Part shown: one piece after another, positions 26,306-35,570 of the stretch
Position numbering within the stretch: position 1 is the first letter of the stretch
Layout of the letters: each line of letters starts with the position of its first letter
From: Streptomyces sp.
GTDB taxonomy: Bacteria > Actinomycetota > Actinomycetes > Streptomycetales > Streptomycetaceae
Direction of reading: 5' to 3'
Length of the DNA stretch: 64,000 bases
NCBI RefSeq assembly: GCF_019510245.1
Contig: NZ_JAEKKT010000116.1
Coordinates: 62,001 to 126,000, forward strand
Notes under the pieces: generated by a model
What the model saw: only the letters and a program-made list of their open reading frames with translations
The model's database searches: none
What the model was told of the DNA's origin: nothing
Program-made: the position numbers and the translations under genes

Positions 26306-27580
26306 ATGCGGCGTGGCATAGCGGCCTCCGCGCTGGTGGCGTCCCTCGCCCTCACGGCGACGGCGTGCGGCGGGAGCGACAGCGACAGCAAGTCGGACGG
26401 CCCGGTCACCATCACCTGGTGGGACACCTCCAACGCCACCAACGAGTCGCCGACGTACAAGGCCTTGGTCAAGGAGTTCGAAGCCGCGAACAAGGACATC
26501 AAGGTCAACTACGTCGACGTCCAGTTCGACCAGGCGCAGAACAAGTTCGACACGGCCGCCCAGTCCGGCAAGGGCGCCCCCGACGTGCTGCGCTCCGAGG
26601 TCGGCTGGACCCCCGCCTTCGCCAAGGCCGGCTACTTCGTGCCGCTGGACGGCACCGCCGCCCTCGCCGACAAGGACAAGTTCCAGTCCAGCCTGATCAC
26701 CCAGGCCCAGTACGAGGGCAAGACCTACGGCGTCCCGCTGGTCACCGACACCCTCGCGCTCGTCTACAACAAGGCGCTGCTCAAGAAGGCCGGCATCACC
26801 GCCGCCCCCACCAGCTGGGACGAGGTCAAGGCCGACGCCGCCAAGATCCAGGCCAAGACCGGGACCACCGGTTACTGGGGCCCCGAGGCCGCGTACTACA
26901 CGCAGCCCTTCCTCTACGGCGAGGGCACCGACATGGTCGACGCCTCCGCCAAGAAGATCACCATCACCTCGGCGGCGGCCAAGAAGGGCTACCAGACCTG
27001 GCTGGACCTCTACTCCGGCAAGGGCCTGCACAAGGCGGACGTCACCGCCGACGCCTACGCCCACCGCCAGGACGCCTTCGTCAACGGCAAGGTCGCCATG
27101 ACCATCGAGGGCCCCTGGGAGATCACCAACTTCTACAAGGGCTCCGCGTTCAGCGACAAGTCCAACCTCGGCATCGCCACCGTCCCGGCCGGCTCCACCG
27201 GCAAGGCGGGCGCCCCGACCGGCGGCCACAACCTGTCGATCTACGCCGGCTCGGACAAGGCCCACCAGGCCGCGGCCGAGAAGTTCGTCGCCTTCATGAC
27301 CTCCGCGAAGACCCAGACGGAGATCGCCCTGAAGAACTCCACCCTGCCGACCCGCTCCGACGCCTACACCGCCCAGGTCAAGGCCGACCCGGGCATCGCC
27401 GGCTACCAGGCCGTCCTCTCCTCCGCCCAGCCGCGCCCGGCGCTCGCCGAGTACTCCTCCCTGTGGGGCCCGGTCGGCACCGAGCTGACCAAGATCGCCG
27501 GCGGCAAGGAGTCCCTGGACAAGGGCCTGAGCACCGCCGAACTCGGGATTGAGAAGCTCGTCCCCGACTTCAGCAAGTAA
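26306..27580 (+). CDS. malE: Maltose/maltodextrin-binding lipoprotein MalE
   Basis: The 424-residue ABC solute-binding protein has a lipoprotein signal (basic MRRG, hydrophobic core, lipobox LTATAC with Cys21). Its type 1 SBP fold is clear from VTITWWDTSN, PDVLRSEVGWTPAFAKAGYFVPLD, KTYGVPLVTDTLALVYNKALLKKAGI and FVNGKVAMTIEGPWEITNF. It delivers maltodextrins to MalF/MalG. AAGGAG precedes the ATG. A 15-bp hairpin after the stop may make it more abundant than the permeases. Confidence 0.95.
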   Translation: MRRGIAASALVASLALTATACGGSDSDSKSDGPVTITWWDTSNATNESPTYKALVKEFEAANKDIKVNYVDVQFDQAQNKFDTAAQSGKGAPDVLRSEVGWTPAFAKAGYFVPLDGTAALADKDKFQSSLITQAQYEGKTYGVPLVTDTLALVYNKALLKKAGITAAPTSWDEVKADAAKIQAKTGTTGYWGPEAAYYTQPFLYGEGTDMVDASAKKITITSAAAKKGYQTWLDLYSGKGLHKADVTADAYAHRQDAFVNGKVAMTIEGPWEITNFYKGSAFSDKSNLGIATVPAGSTGKAGAPTGGHNLSIYAGSDKAHQAAAEKFVAFMTSAKTQTEIALKNSTLPTRSDAYTAQVKADPGIAGYQAVLSSAQPRPALAEYSSLWGPVGTELTKIAGGKESLDKGLSTAELGIEKLVPDFSK

Positions 27581-27586
27581 GCGGCG

Positions 27587-27634
27587 GGTGGCCGCCGGAG
27601 CGCCCCGTCCAGGGGGAGTGCTCCGGCGGCCACC
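27587..27634 (+). terminator. malE-malF intercistronic hairpin
   Basis: A perfect 15-bp stem (27587-27601 with 27620-27634) and an 18-base loop begin six bases after the malE stop. There is no following T-run, so partial termination or mRNA stabilisation of the malE part is likely. Confidence 0.65.
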
Positions 27635-27679
27635 GGCCTGTGCCCAGCCCGATCCCGCAAGAACCAGAAGGTGTCACCC

Positions 27680-28684
27680 ATGACAGTCGCCATCGACCGC
27701 GCGACCGGCCAGCGCCACGGTGACCGCGCGCCCCGCCCCGGGCTGGGCCAGCGGCTGAAGAACAACTACCAGAAGTACTGGTACGCCTACGCGATGATCG
27801 CCCCCGTGGCCGTCGTCCTCGGGGCGCTCGTCATCTACCCGCTGGTGTACGGCTTCTACCTGACGCTGACGGACGCCAACAGCCTCAACACCGCCCGCAC
27901 CATCGGCGTCAACCACATCGACGCCACCTACAAGTTCATCGGCCTGGACAACTACAAGGACATCCTGTTCGGGCCGACGTCCTACGACCGCTTCTGGTCC
28001 CACTTCCTCTGGACGGTCGTCTGGACCGCGCTCTGCGTCACCCTGCACTACACGATCGGCCTCGGCCTCGCCCTGCTGCTCAACGAGAAGTTCCGCGGCC
28101 GCACCATCTACCGCATGGTCCTGGTCCTGCCCTGGGCGGTCCCGACCTTCGTCACCGTCTTCGGCTGGCGGTTCATGCTCGCCGACGGCGGCATCATCAA
28201 CAGCGCCCTGCACTTCCTCCATCTGCCGCAACCCGCCTGGCTGGAGGACACGTTCTGGCAGCGGGCCGCGGCGATCCTCGTCAACACCTGGTGCGGTGTG
28301 CCGTTCATGATGCTCTCGCTGCTCGGCGGCCTCCAGGCCATCGACGGCACGCTCTACGAGGCGGCCGAGATGGACGGCGCGAGCGCCTGGCAGCGCTTCC
28401 GGTACGTCACCCTGCCGGGCCTGAGGTCGGTCAGCTCCACCGTCGTCCTCCTCGGCATCATCTGGACGTTCAACCAGTTCGCCGTCATCTTCCTGCTCTT
28501 CGGCGACACCGCCCCCGACGCGCAGATCCTGGTCACCTGGGCGTACTACCTCGGCTTCGGACAGCAGCCGCGTGACTTCGCCCAGTCCGCCGCCTACGGC
28601 ATGCTGCTGCTGGCCATCCTGATCGTCTTCACCTCCTTCTACCGACGCTGGCTCAACCGCAACGACCAGCAGCTCGCGATCTGA
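27680..28684 (+). CDS. malF: Maltodextrin ABC permease MalF
   Basis: The 334-residue inner-membrane permease has about six to seven membrane segments. The EAA loop reads YEAAEMDGASAWQRFRYVTLPGL, where the ATPase docks. No ATPase gene is in the operon; in Streptomyces the shared MsiK ATPase usually serves this transporter. ATG 27680 with AAGG upstream was preferred to GTG 27671. It is followed by malG after 13 bases. Confidence 0.93.
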   Translation: MTVAIDRATGQRHGDRAPRPGLGQRLKNNYQKYWYAYAMIAPVAVVLGALVIYPLVYGFYLTLTDANSLNTARTIGVNHIDATYKFIGLDNYKDILFGPTSYDRFWSHFLWTVVWTALCVTLHYTIGLGLALLLNEKFRGRTIYRMVLVLPWAVPTFVTVFGWRFMLADGGIINSALHFLHLPQPAWLEDTFWQRAAAILVNTWCGVPFMMLSLLGGLQAIDGTLYEAAEMDGASAWQRFRYVTLPGLRSVSSTVVLLGIIWTFNQFAVIFLLFGDTAPDAQILVTWAYYLGFGQQPRDFAQSAAYGMLLLAILIVFTSFYRRWLNRNDQQLAI

Positions 28685-28697
28685 GGCAGGAGTTCCC

Positions 28698-29609
28698 ATG
28701 AGTACGACCACTGTCCAGACCTCCGCCCAGGTCGCCGAGGAGGCCCCCGTGACCAGCAGCCCGCGCCGCGTCCGCGGCCGGGGCGAGCGCTCCCCGCTCG
28801 CCACCGCAGTCACCCACGGCATCCTGGGTGTCGCGAGCATCGTCGCGTTCTTCCCGGTCGGCTGGCTGATCTTCCTCTCCCTCGGCCCGGACAAGGACGA
28901 CTACCTGCACCCCGGCGGCATCTGGCACAAGATGACGCTGGACAACTACTCGTTCGTCCTCCAGCACACCGGGTTCTGGGACTGGTTCCGGACGACGATG
29001 ATCGTCGTCGGCGGTACCACCGTCATCGGCCTGATCCTCGCCGCCACCACCGGCTACGCGGTCTCCCGCATGCGCTTCCCCGGCTACCGCAAGTTCATGT
29101 GGCTGCTGCTGGTGACCCAGATGTTCCCGATCGCCGTGCTGATCGTGCCGATGTACCAGATCATGTCGCGCCTCGGCCTCATCGACAGCTACCTCGGCCT
29201 GATCCTCGTCTACTGCACCACGGTCGTGCCGTACACGGCCTGGCTGCTCAAGGGGTACTTCGACACGATCCCCTTCGAGATCGACGAGGCCGGCCGCGTG
29301 GACGGGCTCTCACCGTTCGGCACGTTCGGCCGGCTGATCCTGCCGCTCGCCAAGCCCGGCCTCGCGGTCGCCGCGTTCTACAACTTCCTCACCGCCTTCG
29401 GCGAGGTCGCGTTCGCGTCGACGTTCATGCTCAGCGACGACAAGTACACGTTCGCGGTGGGGCTGCAGAGCTTCATCAGTGAGCACGACGCGCAGCGCAA
29501 CCTGATGACCGCGACGGCTGTGCTGATCGCGATACCGGTGGCGGTGTTCTTCTACCTCGTGCAGAAGAACCTGGTGACCGGGCTCACCGCCGGCGGTACC
29601 AAGGGGTGA
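28698..29609 (+). CDS. malG: Maltodextrin ABC permease MalG
   Basis: The 303-residue permease has a cytoplasmic N-tail of about 45 residues, six membrane segments and the EAA loop FEIDEAGRVDGLSPFGTFGRLILPLAKPG. CAGGAG lies upstream of the ATG. It forms the membrane channel with MalF. After the gene comes a repeat-rich spacer before aglA. Confidence 0.93.
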   Translation: MSTTTVQTSAQVAEEAPVTSSPRRVRGRGERSPLATAVTHGILGVASIVAFFPVGWLIFLSLGPDKDDYLHPGGIWHKMTLDNYSFVLQHTGFWDWFRTTMIVVGGTTVIGLILAATTGYAVSRMRFPGYRKFMWLLLVTQMFPIAVLIVPMYQIMSRLGLIDSYLGLILVYCTTVVPYTAWLLKGYFDTIPFEIDEAGRVDGLSPFGTFGRLILPLAKPGLAVAAFYNFLTAFGEVAFASTFMLSDDKYTFAVGLQSFISEHDAQRNLMTATAVLIAIPVAVFFYLVQKNLVTGLTAGGTKG

Positions 29610-29669
29610 CCGTTGGCTGCTTGAAGGGCCGCCTCGGCCGTCGTTCGTCTGCGGCGCCGTCGTGGCCTC

Positions 29670-29730
29670 TCGCGCAGTTCCTCCCCCAGCCTTCGGCCGG
29701 GGGTACCCCCAGCGCCCCTTCAGGGGCGCT
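29670..29730. repeat. Palindromic repeat block between malG and aglA
   Basis: The block contains a 32-base palindromic unit at 29681-29712 (CTCCCCCAG...CCCCCAG, inner CCTTCGGCCGGGGG), identical to one inside aglA at 30682-30713. Next to it is an AGCGCCCC-TTCA-GGGGCGCT hairpin (29711-29730). The segment 29670-29690 also recurs at 51096-51116. These look like dispersed small palindromic elements. Confidence 0.8.
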
Positions 29731-29872
29731 GCCCCTCGGGGCGTCGAAAACTCCCGTGCGCCCGAACGCGCGGGTTGGCGGTCGTGGTCTCCATCCGACC
29801 CCGCTGTGACCACGGCCGCCTCTACATCCACCCTCTGACCCGATGACCGTGTTACGACGCATCAAGGACGCC

Positions 29873-31561
29873 ATGAGCCAGCAGCACTCCGCCGCCGACC
29901 CGGCCCCGACTACCGCCACCATCGCCCGTCGCCGCGACTGGTGGCGGGACGCGGTGATCTACCAGGTCTATCCGCGCAGCTTCGCCGACAGCAACGGCGA
30001 CGGGATGGGTGATCTGGAAGGCGTGCGCTCCAGACTCCCGTACCTGCGTGACCTCGGTGTCGACGCCGTGTGGCTCAGCCCGTTCTACGCCTCCCCGCAG
30101 GCCGACGCCGGCTACGACGTCGCCGACTACCGGGCCGTGGACCCCATGTTCGGCAACCTGCTGGACGCGGACGCGCTGATCCGGGACGCCCATGGACTGG
30201 GGCTGCGGATCATCGTCGACCTGGTGCCCAACCACTCCTCGGACCAGCACGAGTGGTTCAAGCGGGCGCTGGCGGAGGGCCCCGGCTCGCCGTCGCGCGA
30301 CCGGTACCACTTCCGGCCGGGCAAGGGCGAGAACGGCGAACTCCCGCCCAACGACTGGGAGTCCATCTTCGGCGGTCCGGCCTGGACCCGGGTGGCGGAC
30401 GGCGAGTGGTACCTCCACCTCTTCGCCCCGGAGCAGCCCGACTTCAACTGGGAACACCCCGCCGTCGGCGACGAGTTCCGTTCCATCCTGCGGTTCTGGC
30501 TGGACATGGGCGTGGACGGCTTCCGCATCGACGTCGCCCACGGCCTGGTGAAGGCGGCGGGGCTGCCGGACATCGGCGGCGCCGAACAGCTGAAGCTGCT
30601 GGGCAACGATGTCATGCCGTTCTTCGACCAGGACGGCGTCCACGAGGTCTACCGGCAGTGGCGGCACGTGCTGGACGAGTACTCCCCCAGCCTTCGGCCG
30701 GGGGTACCCCCAGAGCGTATTTTTGTGGCCGAGGCGTGGACCCCGACCGTCGAGCGCACCGCGAACTACGTCCGCCCGGACGAGCTGCACCAGGCGTTCA
30801 ACTTCCAGTACCTGAGCACGGAGTGGGACGCCGCCGAACTCCGCAAGGTCATCGACCGCACCCTGGAGGCGATGCGCCCGGTCGGCGCCCCCGCCACCTG
30901 GGTGCTGTCCAACCACGACGTCACCCGGCACGCCACCCGCTTCGCCAACCCGCCCGGCCTCGGCACCCAGATCCGCACGGCCGGCGACCGGGAACTGGGT
31001 CTGCGCAGGGCGCGGGCGGCCACCCTCCTCATGCTCGCGCTGCCCGGCTCGGCCTACGTCTACCAGGGCGAGGAGCTGGGCCTCCCGGACGTCGTGGACC
31101 TGCCCGACGAGGTCCGCCAGGACCCCGCGTACTTCCGGGGCGAGGGGCAGGACGGCTTCCGGGACGGCTGCCGGGTGCCGATCCCGTGGGAGCGGGAGGG
31201 CTCGTCGTACGGCTTCGGGCCCGGGGGCAGTTGGCTGCCGCAGCCCGCGAACTGGGGCGAGCTGAGCGTGGCGGCGCAGACCGGGGTGGCCGGCTCCACC
31301 CTGGAGCTCTACCGCAGCGCGCTGCGCGTCCGGCGTGAGCAGGCCGACCTCGGCGCGGGCGACGCGGTGGAGTGGCTGCGCGCCCCGGAGGGCGTACTCG
31401 CCTTCCGCCGCGGGGAGTTCGTGTGCGTCGCGAACACGAGCGGGGAGTCGGTGACGACTCCGGCGTACGGCAGGGTGCTGCTCGCCAGCGGTGAACTGAC
31501 CGAGGCGGACGGCGAGGCGAAGCTGCCGGCCGACACCACCGTGTGGTGGACCACCGCCTGA
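29873..31561 (+). CDS. aglA: Alpha-glucosidase (GH13) AglA
   Basis: The 562-residue cytoplasmic enzyme hydrolyses imported maltodextrins. The GH13 barrel is shown by [46 protein letters not shown] (nucleophile Asp near 220), VAEAW (acid/base Glu near 288) and LSNHDVTRHATR. ATG 29873 has AAGGA upstream; a longer start at 29843 would add a TTA codon. An identical dispersed palindrome lies in frame at 30682-30713 and adds SPSLRPGVPPE just before the acid/base strand. The codons after it (CGT ATT TTT) are atypical. The gene may still be functional because the loop lies before the strand. Confidence 0.9.
   Translation: MSQQHSAADPAPTTATIARRRDWWRDAVIYQVYPRSFADSNGDGMGDLEGVRSRLPYLRDLGVDAVWLSPFYASPQADAGYDVADYRAVDPMFGNLLDADALIRDAHGLGLRIIVDLVPNHSSDQHEWFKRALAEGPGSPSRDRYHFRPGKGENGELPPNDWESIFGGPAWTRVADGEWYLHLFAPEQPDFNWEHPAVGDEFRSILRFWLDMGVDGFRIDVAHGLVKAAGLPDIGGAEQLKLLGNDVMPFFDQDGVHEVYRQWRHVLDEYSPSLRPGVPPERIFVAEAWTPTVERTANYVRPDELHQAFNFQYLSTEWDAAELRKVIDRTLEAMRPVGAPATWVLSNHDVTRHATRFANPPGLGTQIRTAGDRELGLRRARAATLLMLALPGSAYVYQGEELGLPDVVDLPDEVRQDPAYFRGEGQDGFRDGCRVPIPWEREGSSYGFGPGGSWLPQPANWGELSVAAQTGVAGSTLELYRSALRVRREQADLGAGDAVEWLRAPEGVLAFRRGEFVCVANTSGESVTTPAYGRVLLASGELTEADGEAKLPADTTVWWTTA
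30682..30713. repeat. Palindromic repeat inside aglA coding sequence
   Basis: These 32 bases are identical to the intergenic copy at 29681-29712 and are read through in frame as part of alpha-glucosidase. Confidence 0.85.
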
Positions 31562-31603
31562 CCTCCGCCCGACACCGCCTGACGGGGCGTCACTCGGTAA
31601 CTT

Positions 31604-31610
31604 CTTGCAG
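31604..31610 (+). promoter_or_regulatory. Single CTTGCAG MalR-like site
   Basis: CTTGCAG lies between aglA and the alpha-amylase gene, upstream of the terminator. It is another copy of the repeat seen at malR/malE. Confidence 0.45.
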
Positions 31611-31620
31611 CAACTTCACA

Positions 31621-31650
31621 GGGCCCGCTACCCATCCGGGGAGCGGGCCC
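31621..31650 (+). terminator. aglA terminator
   Basis: A perfect 9-bp stem (GGGCCCGCT / AGCGGGCCC) with a 12-base loop is followed by TTAAC. It closes the malEFG-aglA unit. Confidence 0.75.
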
Positions 31651-31665
31651 TTAACATCTGCGCAA

Positions 31666-31698
31666 CCGCAAGGTTTCAGCAAGGTTTCTGCAAGAGCC
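31666..31698 (+). promoter_or_regulatory. Three 11-bp phased repeats before the alpha-amylase gene
   Basis: CCGCAAGGTTT, CAGCAAGGTTT and CTGCAAGAGCC are head-to-tail 11-bp units, one helical turn each, ending 22 bases before the start codon. They resemble the direct repeats described at Streptomyces aml promoters and are likely MalR-bound. Confidence 0.7.
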
Positions 31699-31720
31699 TT
31701 CAATGGTGAAGGAACCCCAC

Positions 31721-33094
31721 ATGGCACGTAAGACCCTCTCCGCCGCACTGGCGCTGGCCGCCTGTAGCGTTGTCATGACCCCGTCCGTCGCGTCGGCCTC
31801 CCCGCCCGGCACCAAGGACGTCACCGCCGTCCTCTTCGAGTGGAACTACGGCTCGGTCGCCAAGGAGTGCACCAGCACCCTCGGCCCCGCGGGCTACGGA
31901 TACGTCCAGGTCTCCCCGCCCGCCGAGCACATACAGGGCTCGCAGTGGTGGACGTCGTACCAGCCGGTGTCGTACAAGATCGCGGGCCGGCTCGGCGACC
32001 GCACCTCCTTCCAGAACATGGTGAACACCTGCCACGCGGCGGGCGTGAAGGTGGTCGTCGACACCGTCATCAACCACATGTCCGCGGGCAGCGGCACCGG
32101 CACCGGCGGCTCGTCGTACACGAAGTACAACTACCCCGGCCTGTACTCCTCGTACGACTTCGACGACTGCACCTCCCCTGTCTCCGACTACGCCGACCGC
32201 TGGAACGTCCAGCACTGCGAACTCGTCGGCCTCGCCGACCTGGACACCGGCGAGGAGTACGTCCGCAAGACCATCGCCGGCTACCTGAACGACCTGCTCG
32301 GCCTCGGCGTCGACGGCTTCCGCATCGACGCGGCCAAGCACATCCCGGCCGAGGACCTCGCCAACATCAAGACCCGGCTGACCAACCCCTCCGTGTACTG
32401 GAAACAGGAGGTCATCTACGGCGCGGGCGAGGCCGTCCAGCCCACCGAGTACACCGGCAACGGGGACGTCCAGGAGTTCCGCTACGCCTACGACCTCAAG
32501 CGCGTCTTCAACGACGAGAACCTCGCCTACCTGAAGAACTACGGCGAGGGCTGGGGGTACATGAGCAGCTCGGTCGCCGGGGTCTTCGTCGACAACCACG
32601 ACACCGAGCGCAACGGCTCCACGCTGAACTACAAGGACGGCGCCAACTACACCCTGGCCAACGTCTTCATGCTCGCCTACCCCTACGGCGCCCCGGACAT
32701 CAACTCCGGCTACGAGTGGTCGGACGCGGACGCCGGACCGCCCGACAACGGGGTGGTGAACGCCTGCTGGCAGGACGGCTGGAAGTGCCAGCACGCCTGG
32801 CCGGAGATCATCCGCATGGTCGCCTTCCGCAACGCGGTGCGCGGCACGGCGGTCACGAACTGGTGGGACGACGGCGCCGACGCGATCGCCTTCGGCCGGG
32901 GCGCCAAGGGCTACGTCGCCATCAACCACGAGCCCGGCTCGCTGACCCGGACCTACCAGACGTCGCTGCCGGCCGGGACGTACTGCAACGTGCAGGCGAA
33001 CACGTCGGTGACGGTCAATGCGAGCGGCCAGTTCACCGCCACCCTGGCCTCGAACACCGCCCTCGCGATCTACGCCGGGAAGTCCACCTGCTGA
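31721..33094 (+). CDS. aml: Secreted alpha-amylase (GH13, no starch-binding module)
   Basis: The 457-residue product has a signal peptide with cleavage near ASA-S (about residue 27). The mature GH13 subfamily 32-type amylase has [41 protein letters not shown] (nucleophile near 202), IYGAGEAV (acid/base near 237) and [13 protein letters not shown]-terminal beta domain ends in AGKSTC with a Cys for the usual disulfide. No CBM20 is attached, so it is a short form. Its 3' end overlaps the convergent regulator gene by 25 bases. Confidence 0.93.
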   Translation: MARKTLSAALALAACSVVMTPSVASASPPGTKDVTAVLFEWNYGSVAKECTSTLGPAGYGYVQVSPPAEHIQGSQWWTSYQPVSYKIAGRLGDRTSFQNMVNTCHAAGVKVVVDTVINHMSAGSGTGTGGSSYTKYNYPGLYSSYDFDDCTSPVSDYADRWNVQHCELVGLADLDTGEEYVRKTIAGYLNDLLGLGVDGFRIDAAKHIPAEDLANIKTRLTNPSVYWKQEVIYGAGEAVQPTEYTGNGDVQEFRYAYDLKRVFNDENLAYLKNYGEGWGYMSSSVAGVFVDNHDTERNGSTLNYKDGANYTLANVFMLAYPYGAPDINSGYEWSDADAGPPDNGVVNACWQDGWKCQHAWPEIIRMVAFRNAVRGTAVTNWWDDGADAIAFGRGAKGYVAINHEPGSLTRTYQTSLPAGTYCNVQANTSVTVNASGQFTATLASNTALAIYAGKSTC

Positions 33095-33936
33095 GGATCC
33101 ATCCGCTGCGTCCCGATCACCGACAGCAGCCGCAGCGCCTCCTCGGACCGTGACCCCGGGGTGGCGGTGTAGATCACGACCTGCTGGTCCCGGTCGGTGA
33201 CGTCCAGGGCGTCGCAGTTGACGGTGACCGGGCCCACCACCGGGTGCCGGAACGTCTTGACCAGGGTCGGCTCGGCGGACACGTCGTGCAACTCCCACAG
33301 CCGCCCGAACTCCTCGCTCCCGGCGAGGAGTTCGGCCACCAGGCCGGTCACCTCCGGCGAGTCGGGGTACCGGCCGGCCACGGCCCGCAGCCGCTGCGCC
33401 GAGAGCCGGGCGAAGGCGTCCACGTCCGACACCCCGTACAGCCTGCTGCCCGCCGGGCGCGGGGTCAGGAAGGCACGGCGCATCAGGTTGCGGTCGCGCG
33501 GGAGCAGCGCGGAGAAGTCCTCCATGAGGGCGGCCGCCAGATCGTTCCAGGCCAGCACCTCGAAGGTCGCGGAGATCACGAACGCGGCGGCCTGCGGCAT
33601 CCTGCGCAACAGGTCGAGCAGACTCTGCCGCACCTCACGCGGGGGCCCGGGCGGCGGCCCCGGGGGCGCCCCCGCCAGGTGGTGCAGATGGGTGCGCTCG
33701 GCATCGGACAGCCGCAGCGCCCGCGTCAGCCCGCCCAGCACCTCACGCGACGGCCGCGGCCCCCGGGCCTGCTCAAGACGCGTGTAGTACTCCGTCGAGA
33801 TGAACGCCAGCTGCGCCACCTCCTCGCGCCGCAGCCCGGGAGTACGGCGCCGCGGGCCCCGGGGCAGCCCCACCTCGGCGGGGGAGATCCGCTCACGCCG
33901 GCTGCGCAGGAAAGCGGCGAGTTCTTGCCTGTCCAC
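33070..33936 (-). CDS. XRE regulator with MmyB-like ligand-binding domain
   Basis: The 288-residue product has an N-terminal helix-turn-helix ([16 protein letters not shown]...[28 protein letters not shown]). The MmyB-like PAS-related domain ([32 protein letters not shown]...) is typical of a large actinobacterial family that frequently controls a divergent oxidoreductase. A short-chain dehydrogenase lies divergently 86 bases away, fitting that pattern. The stop is inside the alpha-amylase gene. Confidence 0.92.
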   Translation of the reverse strand: MDRQELAAFLRSRRERISPAEVGLPRGPRRRTPGLRREEVAQLAFISTEYYTRLEQARGPRPSREVLGGLTRALRLSDAERTHLHHLAGAPPGPPPGPPREVRQSLLDLLRRMPQAAAFVISATFEVLAWNDLAAALMEDFSALLPRDRNLMRRAFLTPRPAGSRLYGVSDVDAFARLSAQRLRAVAGRYPDSPEVTGLVAELLAGSEEFGRLWELHDVSAEPTLVKTFRHPVVGPVTVNCDALDVTDRDQQVVIYTATPGSRSEEALRLLSVIGTQRMDPQQVDFPA

Positions 33937-34022
33937 GCGTCCAGTGTCACCCGTCCGCCCGCCCTCATCCAGGTACCGCCGGTGCCTGGCTGCGCCCCGC
34001 GCCCGGATGCAGGCTCGACGCC

Positions 34023-34802
34023 ATGGACAACACAGTGAACACCGGCCTCCTGGCCGGCAAGGTCGCCTTCATCAGCGGAGCCGGGCGCGGGATCGGCGCG
34101 GCGGCGGCCCGGCTCTTCGCCCGCGAGGGCGCCCGGGTGCTGCTCGCGGCCCGCACGGAGGACCAGCTCAAGACGGTGGCCGAGGAGATCCGCGCGGCCG
34201 GCGGCACCGCCGACCACATGGTCTGCGACCTGGCGGACGCGGCGAGCGTCCGCGCCGCCGTCGACCGTACCGTGGAGGTCTACGGCCGCCTCGACCTCGC
34301 CTTCAACAACGGCGCGATCGGCCAGCACCACCCCGGCCCCCTGGACGAACTCCCGGAGGCCGAGTTCGACCACCTCACCGCGGTCAACCTCAAGGGCGTC
34401 TGGCTGGCCATGACCGCCGAGGTCGCCGCCATCCGCGCCACCGCGGGCACCGGCGCCATCGTCAACAACTCCTCCATCGGCAGTCTGCGCGCCAACCCCG
34501 TCCTGCCGGTCTACGGCGCCCTGAAGCGCGCCGTCAACAGCCTCACCGAGTCGGCCGCCGTCACGTACGGCCCCGAGGGCATCCGCGTCAACGCCGTCGC
34601 CCCCGGCGGCACGCTCACCGAGATGATCCGCGACTGGGAGGCGGCCACCCCCGGCGTCATCGACCACATAGAGTCCGTGTCGCCCCTGCGCCGCATGGCC
34701 GCCCCGGAGGAAATCGCCGAAGCCGCCGCGTGGCTCCTGAGCGACCGGGCCTCCTTCGTGTCGGGCGCGATTCTGCAGGTGGACGGCGGGGCCGGGGCGT
34801 AG
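34023..34802 (+). CDS. SDR-family oxidoreductase
   Basis: The 259-residue classical short-chain dehydrogenase has GAGRGIGAAAARLF (cofactor site), the NNGAIG motif, the catalytic Ser in VNNSSIGS and Tyr-x3-Lys in YGALKRAV. The C-terminal VSGAILQVDGGAGA is usual for the family. The Arg-rich loop after the second strand (AARTEDQL) suggests NADP preference. It is divergent from the MmyB-like regulator, its probable controller. The substrate is unknown. Confidence 0.93.
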   Translation: MDNTVNTGLLAGKVAFISGAGRGIGAAAARLFAREGARVLLAARTEDQLKTVAEEIRAAGGTADHMVCDLADAASVRAAVDRTVEVYGRLDLAFNNGAIGQHHPGPLDELPEAEFDHLTAVNLKGVWLAMTAEVAAIRATAGTGAIVNNSSIGSLRANPVLPVYGALKRAVNSLTESAAVTYGPEGIRVNAVAPGGTLTEMIRDWEAATPGVIDHIESVSPLRRMAAPEEIAEAAAWLLSDRASFVSGAILQVDGGAGA

Positions 34803-34827
34803 GCGCCGCCGTCCATGGCGCGGGACG

Positions 34828-35418
34828 TCAGTCCGTGACGTCGATGTGCCTGGCCAGCGCGGTGACGGAGAGGTCGCCGTGGTCGACCCACTGGGGGAAC
34901 GCCAGCGTCTTGTGCTTGGTCGAGGCGGGCGGGGTGATCTCCAGGTAGGAGGCGTGCACCGCGCCCGAGGTGCCGGTGTTGGCGTGGGTCCAGGCGACGA
35001 CGGCCTCGGCGCTCTGGCCGTCCTTGAGGACCAGGGTCTTCTTGCCCGGGTCCTTGGCGTACCAGGTGTTGCCCCAGTGCGTGTGGGTCGTGATCGCCTT
35101 GTGCGCGGAGTTCTCCAGGCCCAGGCCCGGGTAGCCGCGCAGCGCACAGGTCTTCCCGCTGAGGTTGCGCAGCCTGATGACCACACCCTGGTGGTTCATG
35201 CCGCCGGCGAGCCCTTGGCCGAAGGTGGCCTTGAGCGCGGCGGCGGAGCAGGTGGGGGTGGCCCCGGCGGTGCTCGGGCCCGCGGCCTCGGCGGTACCGG
35301 CCCAGGCGAGCCCCAGGCCGGCGACGGCCGCCGCGGCCAGCACCGTACGGCCGAGCCTGCGGCCGGTGCGGTGCCGGGTGGTGGTGGACAGGTCGGTGGT
35401 GTTCCGGTGTGCGTTCAC
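34828..35418 (-). CDS. Secreted DUF4232 protein
   Basis: The 196-residue product has a twin-Arg-like basic N-terminus (RHRTGRRLGRTVLAAAAVAGLGLAW), a cleavage site near AEA-A and a DUF4232 domain. The domain is marked by CSAAALKATFGQ, VVIRLRNLSGKTCALRGYPGLGL and LVLKDGQSAEAVVAW, with two conserved Cys. Function is unknown; the family is common in actinobacterial cell envelopes. GTG 35418 was chosen as the start before the basic region, with GGAG ten bases upstream. Confidence 0.8.
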   Translation of the reverse strand: MNAHRNTTDLSTTTRHRTGRRLGRTVLAAAAVAGLGLAWAGTAEAAGPSTAGATPTCSAAALKATFGQGLAGGMNHQGVVIRLRNLSGKTCALRGYPGLGLENSAHKAITTHTHWGNTWYAKDPGKKTLVLKDGQSAEAVVAWTHANTGTSGAVHASYLEITPPASTKHKTLAFPQWVDHGDLSVTALARHIDVTD

Positions 35419-35570
35419 GGTGACAGTGCTCCACTCGCGCTCCGAGGCGCGGGCCGCGGCGTGCGGCCCGCGCCGGCTTCGTGTGCCGTACACAAGGTCA
35501 GATGCGCGGTGCTCCGGAATTGTTCACGGGAGGCGGCAGGAAATTTCCGTACCCGTCCGCCCCCGCTCGG

